In this document: piece by piece, positions 22,868 through 24,634 of the stretch
How the letters are laid out: the number at the start of each line of letters is the position of its first letter
Numbering within the stretch: position 1 is the first letter of the stretch
Virus record (IMG/VR): IMGVR_UViG_3300028829_003836
Location: 1-24,634 of that record
Source of the DNA: a virus
DNA: 24,634 nucleotides
Direction: 5' to 3' (one strand)
Translations under genes and position numbers: made by a program
Notes under the pieces: model-generated
Told to the model about the DNA's origin: nothing
Database searches by the model: none
Seen by the model: only the letters and a program-made list of their open reading frames with translations

Positions 22868-22917
22868 AACGCTACTCAACGCTCTCCAGCGCTCTCCTAG
22901 GCCCTCCTAGAGCCTAT
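22868..22917 (+). repeat. Degenerate 10-bp tandem repeat
   Basis: Five consecutive 10-base units: AACGCTACTC, AACGCTCTCC, AGCGCTCTCC, TAGGCCCTCC, TAGAGCCTAT. Neighbouring units agree at 7-9 positions and drift along the array. It lies in the 122-base gap between the HExxH gene and the oxygenase gene. The 10-bp period places the units on one face of the helix, as in protein-binding arrays. Confidence 0.6.
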
Positions 22918-22946
22918 ACCACATGTAGTACCATCAAGAGTACATT

Positions 22947-23417
22947 ATGCATATAGCGATATACGACGACTTCCTGGATGACCCAGATCAACATGTCAAG
23001 GATATCCTGAAGGGTACGTTCGCTGATCTTCAGCTTGGCCCCGACTTGTTCCGCGGCATCCAACTGCGCGCAATCGACAGCGCAGCCTACAAGCTACGAC
23101 AGCTCCTCCCTGGCTACCATGTCGCCCACAACTTTGTGCGCAGGAGTCCCTTGGGTCAACCTGAGCCTCACCTGGTGCATACCGATGAGATGATGGGGGA
23201 TGTCACTGCATTGCTTTACCTCTGTGCGCTATCGCCAGAGCAGGACGGCACCACACTCTATGACAGCCAAGGTAGACCTAAGGTTAACCTTAAGGCTGCC
23301 TATAACCGATTGGTAGTGTTCGACGCCAAGGAACCGCATAGTCGTAACATTGTGGAGAACTTCGGCGAAGGTAAGGATGCTAGACTGGTGCAGGTTATGT
23401 TTTTACGTGAGGTTTAG
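22947..23417 (+). CDS. 2-oxoglutarate/Fe(II) oxygenase-like protein (DUF6445-type)
   Basis: A 156-residue protein with the double-stranded beta-helix iron motif: HTD (His78, Asp80) in PHLVHTDEMMGDVTALLYL and the distal His131 in FDAKEPHSRN. Arg146 in DARLVQVMFL is positioned to bind the 2-oxoglutarate carboxylate. The DGTTLYDSQG turn (100-109) fits the DUF6445 group of small oxygenase-like proteins as I remember it. The substrate is unknown; phage members might modify a host protein, a nucleotide or a small molecule. ATG 22947 has only a weak AAGAG upstream. It is the last gene before the repeat-rich terminal zone and has no coding neighbour for about 530 bases. Confidence 0.75.
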   Translation: MHIAIYDDFLDDPDQHVKDILKGTFADLQLGPDLFRGIQLRAIDSAAYKLRQLLPGYHVAHNFVRRSPLGQPEPHLVHTDEMMGDVTALLYLCALSPEQDGTTLYDSQGRPKVNLKAAYNRLVVFDAKEPHSRNIVENFGEGKDARLVQVMFLREV

Positions 23418-23452
23418 CGTTAGGTCGCGATGATTTGACGAAAACTTGTGAA

Positions 23453-23471
23453 GGGGTGGGGTGGGGTGGGG
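23453..23471 (+). repeat. Perfect G-quadruplex motif (G4T)3G4
   Basis: Four GGGG tracts (23453-23456, 23458-23461, 23463-23466, 23468-23471), each separated by a single T. One-base loops give the most stable parallel DNA or RNA quadruplex type. It begins 36 bases after the oxygenase stop at the entry to the repeat-rich region, on the coding strand. Confidence 0.95.
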
Positions 23472-23550
23472 CGCGCAGCCATTCCCCCCGTGGCCCTAGG
23501 CCTACCCAGGGGTGCACCCAGGCCCTTCAATCGCGCACAGGTAGGGGAAA

Positions 23551-23647
23551 CCCAAGGCTTGACCCAAGGCCTACCAAGGGTTTCATGTGTCGTGCCAAGG
23601 CTTGACCCAAGGCTTGACCCAAGGCTTACCAAGGGTTTCACGTGTCG
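23551..23647 (+). repeat. CCCAAGGCTTGA tandem array within a 30-bp direct repeat
   Basis: Units CCCAAGGCTTGA occur at 23551, 23595 (lacking the first C) and 23606, with variants CCCAAGGC(C/T)TA at 23563 and 23618. Each sub-array ends in CCAAGGGTTTCA(T/C)GTGTCG, giving a 30-bp direct repeat (23563-23592 and 23618-23647) with two differences. It resembles in kind the short CCTAAAG repeat arrays SRL and SRR flanking the terminal repeat of T7, which suggests a genome-end function. The antisense and sense ORFs across it are composition artefacts. Confidence 0.85.
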
Positions 23648-23661
23648 CAGGGTGATGGGTG

Positions 23662-23691
23662 GCGTTGGGTTTAGCGTTGGGTTTAGGTTTA
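23662..23691 (+). repeat. GCGTTGGGTTTA tandem repeat
   Basis: Two perfect 12-base copies (23662-23673 and 23674-23685) followed by a half unit GGTTTA. A related GTTTAGCGTTAGG lies at 23412-23424. The unit is telomere-like by composition, but no special function is claimed. Confidence 0.8.
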
Positions 23692-23799
23692 GGCGTACAC
23701 GTTCCATACACCTAGGCCGCCCCTTAACTGACCGACACTCCGGCACACGCTATACCAGCGGTCTCTCTATTAGTTAGTCCTAGGTCACCCGTTGCGGTG

Positions 23800-23890
23800 C
23801 ACTAGGGCAGGCGCTAGGGCTTACCTAGTGGGGCCTATCTGTTTTAATTTGCATTATTGTCCAAAGATAGCTTGACACTAGGCAGGCGCT
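23800..23890 (+). repeat. CACTAGG direct and inverted repeats
   Basis: CACTAGGGCAGGCGCT (23800-23815) recurs as CACTAGGCAGGCGCT (23876-23890), one base shorter. CACTAGG at 23800-23806 is also inverted as CCTAGTG at 23824-23830, giving a 7-bp stem with a 17-base loop just upstream of the ATCTGTT element. The second direct copy overlaps the promoter-like sequence at 23872. Confidence 0.7.
23837..23843 (+). other. ATCTGTT element, like T7 concatemer-junction pause site
   Basis: TATCTGTTTT contains ATCTGTT, the core of the class II pause/termination signal that T7 RNA polymerase recognises at the concatemer junction, where it aids packaging and terminal-repeat formation. It lies just after the CACTAGG hairpin inside the repeat-rich zone. 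Seven bases can occur by chance, so the location is the main support. Confidence 0.4.
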
Positions 23891-23901
23891 CGTGATCTAA
23901 G
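23872..23901 (+). promoter_or_regulatory. Possible host sigma70 promoter
   Basis: TTGACA (perfect -35, 23872-23877), 18-base spacer, then TCTAAG (23896-23901) preceded by TGA, an extended -10-like TGn. The -10 matches only four of six bases. It lies 48 bases before the small acidic ORF, consistent with an early host-transcribed gene. Confidence 0.5.
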
Positions 23902-23948
23902 ATAGGCACCGGCCAATACCGGGCGGCAATCAGCTAAGGATTAACTTT

Positions 23949-24143
23949 ATGGAAACCATCACAGTCTACCAAGAAGGCAAAGTCATCAGCACACAGCACA
24001 TGATTTCCCGCATGCAATCAGCCTGTGCAGAACATGCAATAGACCCGGACGAAATGGCCGCGCTCTCTCTAAGGCTTATCACAGACGAAGACGCAAGAGA
24101 ACAATTCGAGGAATGGACCGGCTTAGAAGTGGTCCTAGACTAA
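23949..24143 (+). CDS. Small acidic protein, probable early gene
   Basis: A 64-residue acidic protein that I do not recognise. A short beta hairpin opening (ITVYQEGKVIST) is followed by helices (QHMISRMQSACAEHAIDPDEMAALSLRL and DEDAREQFEEWTGLEVVLD). Net charge is clearly negative, as in several small early phage proteins that bind host factors or mimic DNA, but no motif supports a specific role. AAGGA at about 23936-23940 is followed by ATG 23949, a normal distance. It stands alone between the repeat region with a sigma70-like promoter upstream and an inverted repeat 16 bases downstream, so it may be a single-gene early unit. Confidence 0.7.
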   Translation: METITVYQEGKVISTQHMISRMQSACAEHAIDPDEMAALSLRLITDEDAREQFEEWTGLEVVLD

Positions 24144-24158
24144 GCCAGCCCTTAGCGG

Positions 24159-24194
24159 GAAACCTAGGGTTAACCCTTACTGGCCCTAGGTTTC
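24159..24194 (+). repeat. Perfect 11-bp inverted repeat enclosing a promoter-like remnant
   Basis: GAAACCTAGGG (24159-24169) pairs perfectly with CCCTAGGTTTC (24184-24194) across 14 bases. No T-run follows. The interior begins with the palindrome GGGTTAACCC (24167-24176), and 24167-24190 resembles promoter copy 1 with one deletion. It could be a terminator for the small gene or a relic of a phage promoter. Confidence 0.75.
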
Positions 24195-24204
24195 ACGATA
24201 GTGG

Positions 24205-24233
24205 TTGACTTGATTGTCACAATCCTCTATCAT
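24205..24233 (+). promoter_or_regulatory. Host sigma70 early promoter with dyad in the spacer
   Basis: TTGACT (24205-24210), exactly 17 bases, TATCAT (24228-24233): five of six and four of six matches with ideal spacing. Within the spacer lies the perfect dyad GATTGT-C-ACAATC (24212-24224), an operator-like site between -35 and -10. Transcription would start near 24240, at the first hairpin of the following leader. Confidence 0.72.
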
Positions 24234-24240
24234 TCTGTTT

Positions 24241-24351
24241 CCGTTGATCACCAACGGTGCGAGGCCCTAGACTGGGGCGTATAGCAAAATACTAGTCTCG
24301 CTTGATAGTACGGCGCTTTGTCCGGGTTAAAATCCCGGTATAGCATAGCGC
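24241..24351 (+). other. Structured 5' leader of early transcript
   Basis: Stems: CCGTTG/CAACGG (24241-24257, 5-base loop), at the expected RNA 5' end; GCGAG..CTAG/CTAG..CTCGC (24259-24301); GCGCT..CCGGG/CCCGG..AGCGC (24313-24351), whose 7-base loop looks like a tRNA T-arm but has no acceptor stem or anticodon arm around it. No supported gene is present in 24144-24634, which consists of the inverted repeat, the promoter and this and the next stem-loop cluster. Confidence 0.5.
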
Positions 24352-24422
24352 GAACACCAATTCATGCCAGAAGGTCCGCAAAGAGGTCCGGGGCAAGGCT
24401 TAGGGGCAGTACAGAGTGTCAT

Positions 24423-24493
24423 GCAAGGGAGGATCGGCAGCCCTTGCGATCTCACACAGTGAGTAACCCTTGCCTAGGTCGCACCGGGCAAGG
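24423..24493 (+). promoter_or_regulatory. Three tandem hairpins with alternative pairing
   Basis: GCAAGGG/CCCTTGC (24423-24429 with 24441-24447), CTCAC/GTGAG (24451-24463) and CCTTGCC/GGCAAGG (24468-24474 with 24487-24493). Because the first and third stems share the same sequence in opposite orientation, strands can exchange partners: CCCTTGC at 24441 could pair with the last strand, or GCAAGGG at 24423 with CCCTTGC at 24467. Another GGCAAGG lies near 24392. This is an attenuator-like arrangement; function is inferred. The remainder to 24634 shows no supported ORF. Confidence 0.5.
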
Positions 24494-24634
24494 AAGGGCA
24501 GCTAGGCCGTCCCTTGGGAAACCTTGGAATAACCTAGTGAGCCAGGGGACCATACTACGGCCACTTAAATGGATAATCCCCGAATACAGGCCGACCACGT
24601 CGCCCAATGACGGGCCATTACACACAAGAAAGCG

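Noticed and set aside
23420-23777. Two opposing ORFs of about 108 codons in the repeat region
   Set aside because: They span the G-quadruplex and tandem repeats, encode low-complexity sequence and lack ribosome sites.
24300-24363. tRNA gene suggested by the CCGGG-TTAAAAT-CCCGG arm and a nearby CACCA
   Set aside because: The loop lacks the TTC core, no acceptor or anticodon stem pairs at the right distance, and CACCA lies too far downstream.
24364-24462. 32-codon ORF starting MPEGPQRG
   Set aside because: No Shine-Dalgarno sequence, low complexity, and it overlaps the stem-loop cluster.

Overview
The window is the right half of the genome of a T7-like podovirus (Autographiviridae-type): every convincing gene is on the + strand, and the order of homologues is the classical T7 order, exonuclease (gp6-like), DUF3310 protein, portal (gp8), scaffold (gp9), major capsid (gp10), a strong terminator, tail tubular A and B (gp11, gp12), a GNAT protein at the gp13 place, internal virion proteins (gp14, gp15, gp16), tail fibre (gp17), a holin-like protein, small and large terminase (gp18, gp19). 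The host cannot be read from the sequence. Base composition is moderate and slightly GC-rich by eye, and a marine or alphaproteobacterial host is only a guess from the accessory genes.

Layout. 1-1070: end of the replication module (exonuclease cut by the window edge, DUF3310). 1071-1182: a phage-RNA-polymerase promoter and a UUCG-loop hairpin. 1183-6438: head module (Tyr-Asn-Pro-Thr-Gly repeat protein, portal, small unknown protein, scaffold), then two exported proteins (a lipoprotein and a signal-peptide protein) placed unusually between scaffold and capsid, then a hairpin-rich 248-base leader and the capsid gene. 6448-6489: textbook terminator at the position of T7 Tphi. 6507-17937: tail tube, internal virion proteins and fibre. 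17937-19237: glycine-rich adhesin-like protein and a small partner. 19234-21608: holin-like protein and both terminase subunits. Many junctions overlap as TAATG or ATGA, which suggests translational coupling.

21609-24634 is the accessory and terminal part. A second copy of the phage promoter precedes a class 3 lipase, a 93-residue HExxH protein and a 2-oxoglutarate/Fe(II) oxygenase-like protein. From about 22825 the non-coding DNA becomes repeat-rich: a 10-bp periodic array, a perfect four-tract G-quadruplex motif, a CCCAAGGCTTGA array inside a 30-bp direct repeat, CACTAGG inverted and direct repeats, and an ATCTGTT element like the T7 concatemer-junction pause site. This looks like the terminal-repeat/concatemer-junction zone, with the window read across the joined genome ends. 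After it come a small acidic ORF and a host-type sigma70 promoter with a 13-bp dyad in its spacer, followed by about 390 bases of stem-loop-rich leader without a convincing gene. That is what would be expected at the start of the early (host-transcribed) region.

How it works together (inference): host RNA polymerase starts at the promoters near 23872 and 24205; the phage polymerase, presumably encoded outside the window, uses the AATTACGGACCCCTATAG promoters at 1088 and 21631 for structural and right-end genes. No Rz/Rz1 spanin pair and no endolysin are visible here, so the lipase is a candidate outer-membrane lysis factor. The least explained parts are the structured leader before the capsid gene, the operator-like dyad with the switch-like stem-loop array at 24205-24493, and the repeat/G-quadruplex region at 23450-23900.
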